Source: Capitulum mitella (lineage: Eukaryota > Arthropoda > Thecostraca > Pollicipedomorpha > Pollicipedidae). Taken from it: DNA of 64,000 nucleotides. The DNA is taken from contig CP099840.1 of the NCBI GenBank assembly GCA_030062745.1, forward strand, positions 7,746,138 through 7,810,137, given 5' to 3'. The translations under genes were made by a program, and so were the position numbers. Shown in pieces: positions 63,911-64,000 of the stretch; position 1 is the first letter of the stretch; each line of letters opens with the position of its first letter. Below the pieces are notes generated by a model, which worked only from the letters and a program-made list of their open reading frames with translations, was not told where the DNA came from and did not search any database.

Positions 63911-64000
63911 CGTGTACACCTGTGGACGGCCTCTGACGGCCACTACCTGAGAACGGCTGCAGAGTGACAGCAGTCGTGCCACGCGTGCCGCGCACGCCAC

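Overview
The window is eukaryotic nuclear DNA, most likely from an arthropod and possibly a crustacean. The reasons are split genes with GT/AG introns, long GC-rich introns, abundant micro- and minisatellites, non-autonomous DNA transposons, tRNA-derived SINE-like copies, and (TTAGG)n arrays, which match the usual arthropod telomere unit. The species cannot be fixed from the sequence. Almost all long open frames here are by-products of GC-rich low-complexity DNA and carry no recognisable domain.

Two genes are supported, both on the minus strand. The first is a synaptotagmin-like / exophilin-type Rab effector (bitesize/Slp/Slac2 group). I assembled it from six exons between 23171 and 1025. Its Slp-homology domain is split between an exon with four CxxC zinc-binding pairs (22956-23171) and an exon carrying the second Rab-binding helix (7711-7841), with a 15.1 kb intron between them. 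Downstream exons (6031-6071, 2734-2841, 2059-2644, 1025-1398) encode a disordered tail, and their intron phases all agree. The last exon ends in tandem stop codons with no C2 domain seen. The N-terminal start of the gene was not found.

The second gene (18091-19765) sits inside the 15.1 kb intron on the same strand. It encodes a secreted protein of about 447 residues with three FG-GAP/VCBS-type calcium-binding motifs, in two exons.

The intron also holds a 24-bp GC-rich minisatellite (about 8.9-10.1 kb) that creates spurious open frames of 450-500 codons in several frames. Upstream of the zinc-finger exon, the sequence from 23.2 to 64 kb is repeat-dominated. It contains interstitial (TTAGG)n blocks (23.77-24.03 kb) and a 4.56 kb foldback element flanked by a 9-bp duplication (24764-29327). 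That element has arms built of ~276-bp tandem units and a second transposon nested in its loop. The nested transposon belongs to a ~1.2 kb piggyBac-like non-autonomous family (TTAA target, CCCTATTCCC ends) with further copies at 46.9, 53.7 and 55.1 kb. There are also a ~436 bp MITE-like element (30.6-31.0 kb), two SINE-like copies (54.6 and 61.1 kb), and many minisatellites of 20-76 bp. No bacterial-type operon, CRISPR array or rRNA is present.
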